Assembly (NCBI GenBank): GCA_964484285.1 | Contig: CAZAEO010000052.1 | Span: forward strand, 1-15,044 | Length of the DNA stretch: 15,044 nt | Source of the DNA: CAZUQP01 sp964484285 | GTDB taxonomy: Bacteria > Pseudomonadota > Gammaproteobacteria > DSM-16500 | Reading direction: 5' to 3' | In this document: positions 1 to 6,084 of the stretch, one piece after another | Layout of the letters: each line of letters starts with the position of its first letter | Numbering within the stretch: the stretch's first letter is position 1 | Notes under the pieces: generated by a model | The model's database searches: none | What the model was told of the DNA's origin: nothing | Seen by the model: the letters and a program-made list of their open reading frames with translations, nothing else | Program-made: the position numbers and the translations under genes

Positions 1-1140
1 ATAGGACACGTAGACCACGGGAAGACGACGTTAACAGCGGCGCTGACGAAATGTATGGCGGAGAAGTTTGGAGGAGAGGCGCTGGCGTATGATCAAATTG
101 ATAAGGCGCCGGAAGAGAAAGCGCGAGGGATAACGATAGCGACAGCACATGTGGAATATGAATCAGATAAGAGGCATTATGCGCACGTAGATTGTCCGGG
201 TCACGCAGATTATGTGAAGAACATGATTACGGGGGCGGCGCAGATGGATGGAGCGATTTTGGTTGTATCGGCAGCGGATGGCCCGATGCCGCAGACGCGG
301 GAACATATTTTGTTGGCACGGCAAGTAGGAGTGCCGTATATTGTAGTGTTTTTGAACAAAGCGGACATGGTGGATGATAAGGAGCTATTAGAGTTAGTTG
401 AGATGGAAGTGAGGGATCTGTTGACGAGCTATGATTTTCCGGGAGACAAGACACCGATTGTGATAGGTTCAGCGTTGAAGGCATTGGAAGGGGACCAGAG
501 TGAGATAGGAGTTCCAGCGGTTCAGAAGTTAGTGCAGGCGATGGATGAGTATTTTCCGCAGCCGGAGAGACAGATAGACAAGCCATTCTTATTACCGATA
601 GAAGATGTATTTTCGATATCAGGCCGAGGCACGGTAGTGACAGGTCGAGTAGAGAGAGGGATCATCAAGGTAGGGGAAGAGATAGAGATAGTTGGATTAA
701 AGCCGACGATTAAGACGACTTGTACGGGAGTAGAGATGTTCCGTAAGTTGTTGGATGAAGGACGAGCAGGGGATAACGTAGGAGTGTTATTAAGAGGGAC
801 GAAGCGAGAAGAGGTAGAGAGAGGACAAGTGTTAGCGCATGTGGGTTCGATCACGCCGCATACGAAGTTTGAATCGGAAGTGTATATTTTGTCGAAGGAA
901 GAAGGAGGGCGTCATACGCCATTTTTCAAGGGGTATCGTCCGCAGTTTTATTTTCGTACGACAGATGTGACAGGAGAGGTGCAGTTACCCGAAGGAGTCG
1001 AGATGGTGATGCCGGGTGACAACATCAAGATGGTAGTACAGTTGATTGGACCGATTGCGATGGAAGAAGGTTTGCGATTTGCAATTCGTGAAGGTGGACG
1101 TACTGTAGGCGCTGGCGTTGTGACTAAAATAGTAGAGTAA
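1..1140 (+). CDS. tuf: Elongation factor Tu, 5'-truncated by the window edge
   Basis: EF-Tu is the GTPase that carries aminoacyl-tRNA to the ribosomal A site. The reading frame is open from base 1. The first codons read I-G-H-V-D-H-G-K-T-T, the P-loop, which lies near residue 18 of the family, so about 17 N-terminal codons are outside the window. Other GTPase motifs are present: the switch I region with ARGIT, DCPGH, NKAD (NKCD in E. coli) and GSALKALEG. Domains 2 and 3 are complete, ending REGGRTVGAGVV. The gene stops only 4 nt before rpsJ, so the two are probably co-transcribed. The codon use is odd. By my count 19 of 23 Lys codons are AAG and 16 of 25 Thr codons are ACG, whereas the neighbouring genes prefer AAA. 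Only the last 20 or so codons look like the neighbours. Identity is secure; whether this is one of two tuf copies cannot be seen. Confidence 0.98.
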   Translation: MGHVDHGKTTLTAALTKCMAEKFGGEALAYDQIDKAPEEKARGITIATAHVEYESDKRHYAHVDCPGHADYVKNMITGAAQMDGAILVVSAADGPMPQTREHILLARQVGVPYIVVFLNKADMVDDKELLELVEMEVRDLLTSYDFPGDKTPIVIGSALKALEGDQSEIGVPAVQKLVQAMDEYFPQPERQIDKPFLLPIEDVFSISGRGTVVTGRVERGIIKVGEEIEIVGLKPTIKTTCTGVEMFRKLLDEGRAGDNVGVLLRGTKREEVERGQVLAHVGSITPHTKFESEVYILSKEEGGRHTPFFKGYRPQFYFRTTDVTGEVQLPEGVEMVMPGDNIKMVVQLIGPIAMEEGLRFAIREGGRTVGAGVVTKIVE

Positions 1141-1144
1141 TCTT

Positions 1145-1477
1145 ATGGCAACCGGAAGAAAAAATCAGAGAATAAGAATTCGCTTAAAAGCATTTGATCA
1201 TAGATTGATTGATCGCTCAACGCGAGAAATAGTTGAAACGGCAAAGCGTACTGGAGCGCAAGTTAATGGCCCCATTCCTTTGCCAACACAAATTGAACGA
1301 TATACCGTTTTGATTTCACCGCATGCGGACAAAGATGCGCGCGACCAATACGAGATTCGTACACATAAGCGTGTTGTTGATATCAATCAACCTACAGACA
1401 AGACAATAGATGCGCTTATGAAGTTAGATTTAGCTGCAGGCGTAGATGTACAAATCAGCGTTGATGCAGAAGGTTAA
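1145..1477 (+). CDS. rpsJ: 30S ribosomal protein S10
   Basis: S10 sits in the head of the small subunit, and in E. coli it also acts with NusB in transcription antitermination. The 110-aa product is slightly longer than E. coli S10 (103 aa) because of a few extra residues at each end. The core is very well conserved: QRIRIRLKAFDHRLID, ETAKRTGAQVNGPIPLPT, VLISPHADKDARDQYEIRTH and LDLAAGVDVQIS. The start is the ATG at 1145, 4 nt after the tuf stop. Only a weak AGAG (about 1134-1137) precedes it, so initiation is probably helped by coupling to tuf translation. In E. coli this gene opens the S10 operon behind a promoter and an L4-responsive leader. Neither fits in the 4-nt gap here. Confidence 0.98.
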   Translation: MATGRKNQRIRIRLKAFDHRLIDRSTREIVETAKRTGAQVNGPIPLPTQIERYTVLISPHADKDARDQYEIRTHKRVVDINQPTDKTIDALMKLDLAAGVDVQISVDAEG

Positions 1478-1488
1478 TACCTAAATAA

Positions 1489-1517
1489 TTGTCACCTTGA
1501 CAGAGTAAGAGTATATA
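1489..1517 (+). promoter_or_regulatory. Weak candidate sigma-70 promoter before rplC
   Basis: The 54-nt rpsJ-rplC gap contains TTGTCA (1489-1494), a 17-nt spacer and TATATA (1512-1517), a good match to a sigma-70 promoter. However, a start about 7 nt after the -10 would fall near 1524. That lies after the AGAGG Shine-Dalgarno (1518-1522) of rplC and would give a nearly leaderless mRNA. It is either a chance match or an unusual promoter. Confidence 0.25.
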
Positions 1518-1531
1518 AGAGGCGAAAAACA

Positions 1532-2197
1532 ATGACTATAGGTTTAGTCGGACGAAAATGTGGTATGACACGAATCTTTACTGAAGAAGGCGTATCTGTG
1601 CCGGTTACAGTTATTGAGGTGTTACCGAATCGAGTTGCTCAAGTTAAAACCATGGAAAATGATGGTTATTCTGCCATTCAAATTACCACGGGAGCTTGTA
1701 AGCGCTCAAAAGTGACAAAACCGCAGGCTGGACATTATGCAAAAGCAGGAGTTGAGCCAGGGCATGGTTTATGGGAGTTCAGAATTGATGCGGCTAAAAG
1801 TGCTGCTGATAATATTGCAGTAGGAACAGAATTTAAAGTCGATCTTTTTGCGGTGGGTCAGTTAGTGGATGTAACAGGTGTTACTAAAGGTAAAGGTTTT
1901 GCCGGTACCATTAAGCGCCATCACTTCGCAGGACAAGACGCAACTCACGGTAACTCTTTGTCTCATCGTGCTCCTGGGTCTATTGGGCAACGTCAGTCAC
2001 CAGGAAAAGTATTCAAAGGCAAAAAAATGTCTGGCCATTTGGGTAACAAACAACGTACGGTGCAATTGCAACGTATTATTCGTTTAGATGTAGAGCGAAA
2101 TCTTGTATTAATCAAAGGCGCTGTACCTGGAGCTCCAGGTTCTGATGTGATTATTCGTCCAGCAGTAAAAAAGATAGAATCAGAAAAGAGGAGCTAA
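1532..2197 (+). CDS. rplC: 50S ribosomal protein L3
   Basis: L3 is a primary 23S rRNA-binding protein whose long loop reaches towards the peptidyl-transferase centre. The 221-aa product is a little longer than E. coli L3 (209 aa). It begins MTIGLVGRKCGMTRIF and carries the conserved GVTKGKGFAGTIKRHHF segment (about residues 116-132), followed by the loop GSIGQRQSPGKVFKGKKM (149-166). Gln153 in this loop is the equivalent of the glutamine methylated by PrmB in E. coli L3 (Gln150). The ATG at 1532 has AGAGG 9 nt upstream. It is followed 3 nt later by rplD, as in the usual S10 operon. It has two cysteines where I recall none in E. coli. Confidence 0.98.
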   Translation: MTIGLVGRKCGMTRIFTEEGVSVPVTVIEVLPNRVAQVKTMENDGYSAIQITTGACKRSKVTKPQAGHYAKAGVEPGHGLWEFRIDAAKSAADNIAVGTEFKVDLFAVGQLVDVTGVTKGKGFAGTIKRHHFAGQDATHGNSLSHRAPGSIGQRQSPGKVFKGKKMSGHLGNKQRTVQLQRIIRLDVERNLVLIKGAVPGAPGSDVIIRPAVKKIESEKRS

Positions 2198-2200
2198 TTA

Positions 2201-2812
2201 ATGGAACTCAATTTAGTCGGTTCAGCAAAAAAGAAGCTTAAAGTGGCTGAAACAGTATTTGATTGTAAGTTTAATGAACCACTAATACATCAAGTTGTTA
2301 CCGCATTTCTTGCAGCAGGGCGTGCGGGTACTGTTGCGCAGAAAACTCGCTCAGAAGTGAGAGGGGGTGGTGCTAAACCTTTTCGTCAAAAAGGGACTGG
2401 GCGTGCGCGTGCCGGTACAATTAGAAGTCCGCTCTGGCGTAAGGGTGGAGTGATATTTGCTGCAAAGCCACGTAGTTATGAACAGAAAGTCAATAAAAAA
2501 ATGTATCGCGGGGCATTACGCTCTATTTTTTCTGAATTAGTTCGCTTGGAAAGATTTGTTGTCGTAGATTCATTTCAGGTTGAAACGCGTAAAACGAAAG
2601 ACCTTTTGAATAAATTGAACGAGTTAAAATTAGATAAAGGTGTTTTAATTATTACCGAAGCAGTAGACGAGAATCTTTATTTAGCAACCCGTAACTTGGT
2701 TGATGTAGAAGTACGAGATGTTGCAGCAATAGATCCTGTTTGCTTGGTGGGTGCTGAAAAAGTACTTGTTACCGTTGCCGCACTTAAACAAATTGAGGAA
2801 TTGCTAAAATGA
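2201..2812 (+). CDS. rplD: 50S ribosomal protein L4
   Basis: L4 binds 23S rRNA and extends a loop into the wall of the exit tunnel. In E. coli it also represses the S10 operon at the rpsJ leader. The product is 203 aa (E. coli 201). The tunnel loop is clear at about residues 50-86, containing KTRSEVRGGGAKPFRQKGTGRARAG with the basic SPLWRKGG end. The start has a strong AGAGGAG 7 nt upstream. The stop codon overlaps the rplW start as ATGA, implying translational coupling. Because the leader target of L4 feedback is missing upstream of rpsJ, L4 may not autoregulate this operon in the E. coli way; that is inference. Confidence 0.98.
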   Translation: MELNLVGSAKKKLKVAETVFDCKFNEPLIHQVVTAFLAAGRAGTVAQKTRSEVRGGGAKPFRQKGTGRARAGTIRSPLWRKGGVIFAAKPRSYEQKVNKKMYRGALRSIFSELVRLERFVVVDSFQVETRKTKDLLNKLNELKLDKGVLIITEAVDENLYLATRNLVDVEVRDVAAIDPVCLVGAEKVLVTVAALKQIEELLK

Positions 2813-3108
2813 AACAAGAGCGTCTCTTACGAATTGTGTTTGCGCCCCATCTGTCAGAAAAAGCAACGCGAGCAGCTGAAAAGCATGGTGAATATGTCTT
2901 TGAAGTGGCTCAATCGGCAACGAAACCAGAGGTGAAACAAGCCGTTGAATTTTTGTTTAAGACCAAAGTAGCTAAAGTCCGTGTAGTTAATGTCAAAACC
3001 AAGCCTAAGCGTTTCGGCAATATTCAGGGTCAAAGTAAGGCATGGAAAAAGGCATACGTGACATTAGAAGCCGGTGAGCAGATTGATTTTGCAGGTAGCC
3101 AGCCTTAG
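2809..3108 (+). CDS. rplW: 50S ribosomal protein L23
   Basis: L23 lies at the tunnel exit and is the docking site for trigger factor and SRP. The 99-aa product matches the family length. It shows LRIVFAPHLSEKATRAAEK, YVFEVAQSATKPEVKQAVE and the basic loop VVNVKTKPKRFGNIQGQSKAWKKAYV, ending in an acidic LEAGEQIDF segment. The ATG overlaps the rplD stop (ATGA), and GAGGA lies about 10 nt upstream inside rplD. In E. coli rplB follows almost at once; here a 161-nt gap with a promoter intervenes. I see no intrinsic terminator directly after the TAG stop, so read-through into rplB is still possible. Confidence 0.98.
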   Translation: MKQERLLRIVFAPHLSEKATRAAEKHGEYVFEVAQSATKPEVKQAVEFLFKTKVAKVRVVNVKTKPKRFGNIQGQSKAWKKAYVTLEAGEQIDFAGSQP

Positions 3109-3149
3109 TTTTGTCATTCACATTAAGGTAGGTTCTAGCTAAACACTCT

Positions 3150-3177
3150 AAAAAATTCAGTAAATTATAGCAAAAAA
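3150..3177 (+). promoter_or_regulatory. Phased A-tracts, possible UP element of the rplB promoter
   Basis: Two runs of six A (3150-3155 and 3172-3177) lie 22 nt apart, about two helical turns, immediately upstream of the -35 at 3181. This resembles the AT-rich UP elements bound by the alpha C-terminal domain at strong rRNA and ribosomal-protein promoters. The whole gap is AT-rich, so chance is a real alternative. Confidence 0.35.
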
Positions 3178-3180
3178 TAC

Positions 3181-3208
3181 TTGGAATTTACTTATTTAGC
3201 ATTATAAT
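3181..3208 (+). promoter_or_regulatory. Candidate strong promoter upstream of rplB
   Basis: A perfect -10 TATAAT (3203-3208) is preceded at 16 nt by TTGGAA (3181-3186), 4 of 6 matches to TTGACA. The next six bases (3209-3214) are ACCGCC, a GC-rich discriminator of the type found at stringently controlled rRNA promoters such as E. coli rrnB P1. The predicted start is near 3215, giving a leader of about 55 nt before rplB. This is the best-looking promoter in the window and lies where E. coli has none. Confidence 0.6.
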
Positions 3209-3210
3209 AC

Positions 3211-3232
3211 CGCCTCACCGTTGAGTGAGGCG
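3211..3232 (+). repeat. Perfect 8-bp inverted repeat at the predicted transcription start
   Basis: CGCCTCAC (3211-3218) and GTGAGGCG (3225-3232) are exact reverse complements around the 6-nt loop CGTTGA. No T-run follows on either strand, so it does not look like an intrinsic terminator. It straddles the predicted start near 3215. It may act as a DNA operator, as a GC-rich discriminator that happens to be symmetrical, or, if transcription starts at 3211, as a 5'-terminal mRNA hairpin. A second small hairpin, CGCT (3231-3234) with AGCG (3240-3243), shares bases with it. Confidence 0.6.
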
Positions 3233-3269
3233 CTAAAACAGCGTATACAAAGTTGATATTGAGGATGAT

Positions 3270-4100
3270 ATGGCATTAGTAAAATCTAAACCGACCTCAC
3301 CGGGCCAACGTTTTACAATAAAAGTAACGAATAAAGAGTTGCATAAAGGTCAACCTTACGCTCCTCTTGTTTGTAGAAAGAAAAAGACAGGCGGCCGTAA
3401 TAATGAGGGTAGAATCACTTGCCGGCATGTCGGCGGTGGTCATAAGCAGCGGTATCGTTACGTTGATTTTAAACGCGATAAAGACAATGTTCCTGCGCGT
3501 ATTGAGCGTCTTGAATATGATCCCAATCGTAGCGCGTATATTGCGTTAGCATTATATGCTGATGGAGAAAGACGCTACATCGTAGCGCCAAACGGGTTAA
3601 AAGCGGGTGATCAGATTGTTTCTGGCGCCGAAGCATCTATCGCCGTAGGTAATTGTTTACCATTGGCTAATATGCCTATTGGTTCAGTATTGCATTGTTT
3701 AGAGTTAAAGCCTGGCAAAGGTGCTCAATTAGCGCGTAGTGCAGGTGCTTCGGTGCAGTTAATTGCGCGTGAAGGTATTTATGCAACAGTTAGATTACGT
3801 TCAGGCGAAATGAGAAAAATCCTCGCAGAATGCCGTGCTGTTGTAGGCGAAGTGAGTAATTCGGAACATAACTTACGTTCACTTGGTAAAGCAGGTGCAA
3901 GTAGAAGACGAGGCATACGTCCTACAGTAAGAGGTGTTGCAATGAACCCGGTCGATCATCCGCATGGTGGTGGTGAGGGTAAAACTTCAGGTGGTCGCCA
4001 TCCAGTGAGTCCTTGGGGTGTGCCGACCAAAGGATACAAGACTCGAAGAAATAAGCGTACGAGCCAGTTTATTGTACGCGGAAGAGACCGCAGTAAGTAA
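3270..4100 (+). CDS. rplB: 50S ribosomal protein L2
   Basis: L2 is needed for subunit joining and lies near the peptidyl-transferase centre. The product is 276 aa (E. coli 273). The N-terminal RNA-binding half has GGRNNEGRIT and VGGGHKQRYRYVDFKRDKD, followed by RIERLEYDPNRSAYIAL. The C-terminal half ends in the hallmark MNPVDHPHGGGEGKTSGGRHP, where His230 is the equivalent of the functionally critical E. coli His229, and a basic TRRNKRTSQFIVRGRDRSK tail. The start has GAGG (3261-3264) 5 nt upstream. It is the first gene after the internal promoter at 3181-3208, so it likely heads its own transcript. It contains five cysteines, more than expected for L2. Confidence 0.98.
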   Translation: MALVKSKPTSPGQRFTIKVTNKELHKGQPYAPLVCRKKKTGGRNNEGRITCRHVGGGHKQRYRYVDFKRDKDNVPARIERLEYDPNRSAYIALALYADGERRYIVAPNGLKAGDQIVSGAEASIAVGNCLPLANMPIGSVLHCLELKPGKGAQLARSAGASVQLIAREGIYATVRLRSGEMRKILAECRAVVGEVSNSEHNLRSLGKAGASRRRGIRPTVRGVAMNPVDHPHGGGEGKTSGGRHPVSPWGVPTKGYKTRRNKRTSQFIVRGRDRSK

Positions 4101-4144
4101 CGTAATTTTATGAACAGGATCCAGAAAACTATGAGGGGATAAAT

Positions 4145-4450
4145 GTGCCGCGTTCAGTAAAGAAAGGACCATTTGTAGATTTACACTTGATGAAAAAAGT
4201 AACTGAGGCTGTCGCTTCTAATAATAAGCGACCTATCAAGACATGGTCACGTAGATCAATGATAGTACCTGATATGGTTGGTATTACCATTGCTGTACAT
4301 AATGGCAGATTGCATGTGCCAATTTTTATTACAGAGAATATGGTTGGGCACAAGTTGGGTGAGTTTGCTCCAACAAGAACCTTCAAAGGGCATTCAGGCG
4401 ATAGAAAAGTGAAAGAAGAAAAACAAGAATCCGCAGCAGGGGGTAAATAA
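4145..4450 (+). CDS. rpsS: 30S ribosomal protein S19, GTG start
   Basis: S19 is in the 30S head and contacts S13 and the A-site tRNA. The protein starts PRSVKKGPFVDLHL after the initiator, exactly where the family starts, which fixes the GTG at 4145 as the start. GAGGGG (4133-4138) lies 6 nt upstream. An ATG at 4143 is out of frame and opens a 5-codon dead end. Core motifs are TWSRRSMIVPDMVGITIAVHNGR and EMVGHKLGEFAPTRTF-like sequence, with ENMVGHKLGEFAPTRTFKGH near residue 65-84. At 101 aa it is 9 residues longer than E. coli S19 because of a charged C-terminal tail. The stop overlaps the rplV start by one base (TAATG). Confidence 0.98.
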   Translation: MPRSVKKGPFVDLHLMKKVTEAVASNNKRPIKTWSRRSMIVPDMVGITIAVHNGRLHVPIFITENMVGHKLGEFAPTRTFKGHSGDRKVKEEKQESAAGGK

Positions 4451-4791
4451 TGGAAGTCGCGGCAAGGTTAAAATATGCCAGGCTGTCTGCACAAAAATGC
4501 CGGCTGATCTGTGATCAAATTAGAGGAAAATCCGTCGAGCATGCTTTAAGTATATTGAAGTTTAGTACAAAAAAGGCAGCGGCTGTTGTAAAGAAAGTGC
4601 TTGAGTCGGCAATCGCAAATGCTGAGCATAATGCAGGCGCAGATGTAGACGAGTTAAAAGTAAAAGCTATTTTTGCCGATCAAGGGGCTACCTATAAACG
4701 AATGCACGCTAGAGCAAAAGGGCGCGGCTGCCGAATATTAAAGCCAACGTGTCATGTAACAGTTGTGGTATCTGATGAGGAGAAAAACTAA
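4450..4791 (+). CDS. rplV: 50S ribosomal protein L22
   Basis: L22 contacts all domains of 23S rRNA, and its beta-hairpin lines the exit tunnel beside L4. The product is 113 aa (E. coli 110). It shows the family pattern: SAQKCRLICDQIRGKSVEHAL, KKAAAVVKKVLESAIANAEHN and the hairpin ARAKGRGCRILKPTCHVTVVVSDE. Four cysteines (two in QKCRLIC, two in the hairpin RGC...PTC) stand where I recall none in E. coli L22. Start and stop overlap the neighbouring genes by one base each (TAATG), so the rpsS-rplV-rpsC trio is translationally coupled. Confidence 0.98.
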   Translation: MEVAARLKYARLSAQKCRLICDQIRGKSVEHALSILKFSTKKAAAVVKKVLESAIANAEHNAGADVDELKVKAIFADQGATYKRMHARAKGRGCRILKPTCHVTVVVSDEEKN

Positions 4792-5474
4792 TGGGACAAA
4801 AAGTTCATCCCATAGGTATACGCTTGGGTATAGTGAAGGATTGGTCTTCTAGATGGTACGCACAGTCAAAAGATTTTGCTAATACATTATGTGCTGACAT
4901 TAAGGTGCGCGAATATTTGTATAAGAAATTAGCGCAAGCAGGCATTAGCCGTATACAAATTGATAGGCCTGCAAGAAATGCCAAAATTACTGTCTATACT
5001 GCAAGACCAGGAGTCATTATTGGTAAAAGTGGTAAAGAAGTTGAAACCTTACGTGACGAAATTAATAAAATTCTGAATGTACCCGTACATGTCAGTATTG
5101 AAGAAGTGCGCAAGCCTGAATTAGATGCAAAATTAGTTGCTGAAGCCGTTGCGCAGCAGTTAGAAAAACGAGTGATGTTTAGGCGCGCCATGAAGCGAGT
5201 TGTTACAACCGCAATGCGATTAGGGGCTAAAGGTATCAAGATTTGTGTGAGCGGAAGATTAGGTGGAACTGAAATTGCTCGCAGCGAATGGTATAGGGAA
5301 GGTAGAGTGCCTTTACATACATTACGTGCTGATATCGATTATGGTTTGGCTGAAGCTTATACGACTTACGGTGTCATTGGCGTAAAAGTTTGGATATTTA
5401 AAGGCGAAGTCATTGGCGATAAAGAGCAAGCTGAAGGTGCGACTGAAAAATCTTCGGGCAAACAGGAGAAGTAA
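4791..5474 (+). CDS. rpsC: 30S ribosomal protein S3
   Basis: S3 forms part of the mRNA entry channel and its helicase activity. The 227-aa product (E. coli 233) begins MGQKVHPIGIRLGI. It has the KH-type RNA-binding core ARPGVIIGKSGKEVETLR with the GxxG loop GKSG at residues 78-81. It then has EVRKPELDAKLVAEAVAQQLEKRVMFRRAMKR and the C-terminal domain GRLGGTEIARSEWYREGRVPLHTLRADIDYG, ending in a short charged tail. The ATG overlaps the rplV stop by one base, with GAGG upstream in rplV. rplP follows 3 nt after the stop. Confidence 0.98.
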   Translation: MGQKVHPIGIRLGIVKDWSSRWYAQSKDFANTLCADIKVREYLYKKLAQAGISRIQIDRPARNAKITVYTARPGVIIGKSGKEVETLRDEINKILNVPVHVSIEEVRKPELDAKLVAEAVAQQLEKRVMFRRAMKRVVTTAMRLGAKGIKICVSGRLGGTEIARSEWYREGRVPLHTLRADIDYGLAEAYTTYGVIGVKVWIFKGEVIGDKEQAEGATEKSSGKQEK

Positions 5475-5477
5475 AAA

Positions 5478-5891
5478 ATGATGCAGCCGAAGCGTACAAA
5501 ATTCCGTAAACAATTTAAAGGTCGTAATCGTGGTATTGCGACAAGAGGAAACCGAGTGAGTTTTGGTGAATTTGGATTGAAAGCAGCAGAAATCGGACGA
5601 ATTACCTCGCGTCAAATTGAAGCAGCAAGACGTGCAATGTCTCGACACATTAAGCGTGGCGGAAAAATATGGATTCGTATTTTTCCTGATAAGCCTATAT
5701 CAAAGAAACCGTTAGAAGTGCGTATGGGCAGTGGTAAAGGTAATGTTGAATATTGGGTTGCGCTTGTGCAGCCAGGTCGGATGATGTTTGAGATTGAAGG
5801 GGTTCCTGAAGAGTTGGCACGAGAAGCGTTGAGACTAGCAGCAGATAAGTTGCCAATTAAAACTGTATTTGAAAGTCGGACGATAATGTAA
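5478..5891 (+). CDS. rplP: 50S ribosomal protein L16
   Basis: L16 helps position tRNA in the A site and is a late assembly protein. The 137-aa product reads MMQPKRTKFRKQFKGRNRG. The first ATG (5478) aligns with the family MLQPKRTKFRK start, and AGGAG (5464-5468) lies 9 nt upstream. Conserved blocks include RQIEAARRAMSRHIKRGGKIWIRIFPDKP and KPLEVRMGSGKGNVEYWVALVQPG. Arg82 in this block is the equivalent of E. coli Arg81, which is hydroxylated by the YcfD/RoxA oxygenase, so the target residue is kept. It overlaps rpmC by one base (TAATG). Confidence 0.98.
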   Translation: MMQPKRTKFRKQFKGRNRGIATRGNRVSFGEFGLKAAEIGRITSRQIEAARRAMSRHIKRGGKIWIRIFPDKPISKKPLEVRMGSGKGNVEYWVALVQPGRMMFEIEGVPEELAREALRLAADKLPIKTVFESRTIM

Positions 5892-6082
5892 TGAAAACAA
5901 GTGAATTAAGAAGCAAATCAGTAGAAGAATTGCAAAGTGAGCAACTTGCTATTCATAGGGAATTATTCAATTTGCGTATGCAAAGAGGCATTGGGCAATC
6001 GCCACAAACACATCTCTTTAGAAAGTTAAAAAGAGACGTTGCTCGGATAAAAACGATCTTAAGAGAAAAAGAAGGTTCATGA
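5891..6082 (+). CDS. rpmC: 50S ribosomal protein L29
   Basis: L29 is a small two-helix protein at the tunnel exit next to L23. The product is 63 aa, the same size as in E. coli. It shows SELRSKSVEELQSEQLAIHRELFNLRMQRG with the second helix LFRKLKRDVARIKTILREKE, the normal coiled-coil-like hairpin. The ATG overlaps the rplP stop by one base. Its own TGA stop overlaps an upstream candidate start of rpsQ (ATGA at 6079). Confidence 0.97.
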   Translation: MKTSELRSKSVEELQSEQLAIHRELFNLRMQRGIGQSPQTHLFRKLKRDVARIKTILREKEGS

Positions 6083-6084
6083 TT

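Noticed and set aside
227..854. Two sizeable open frames on the minus strand inside tuf (227-586 and 522-854)
   Set aside because: They lie fully within a conserved gene, have low-complexity Pro/Ser/Thr/Leu content, and arise because the tuf codons rarely give antisense stops under its G/A-ending bias. No ribosome-binding site or family match is apparent.
3211..3232. Inverted repeat as an intrinsic terminator for rplW
   Set aside because: The stem is good, but neither strand has a T-run after it and it sits immediately after a consensus -10. A start-site element fits better.
3987..4386. Minus-strand open frames across rplB and rpsS
   Set aside because: They are shadows of highly conserved genes, with no start signals and no recognisable protein features.
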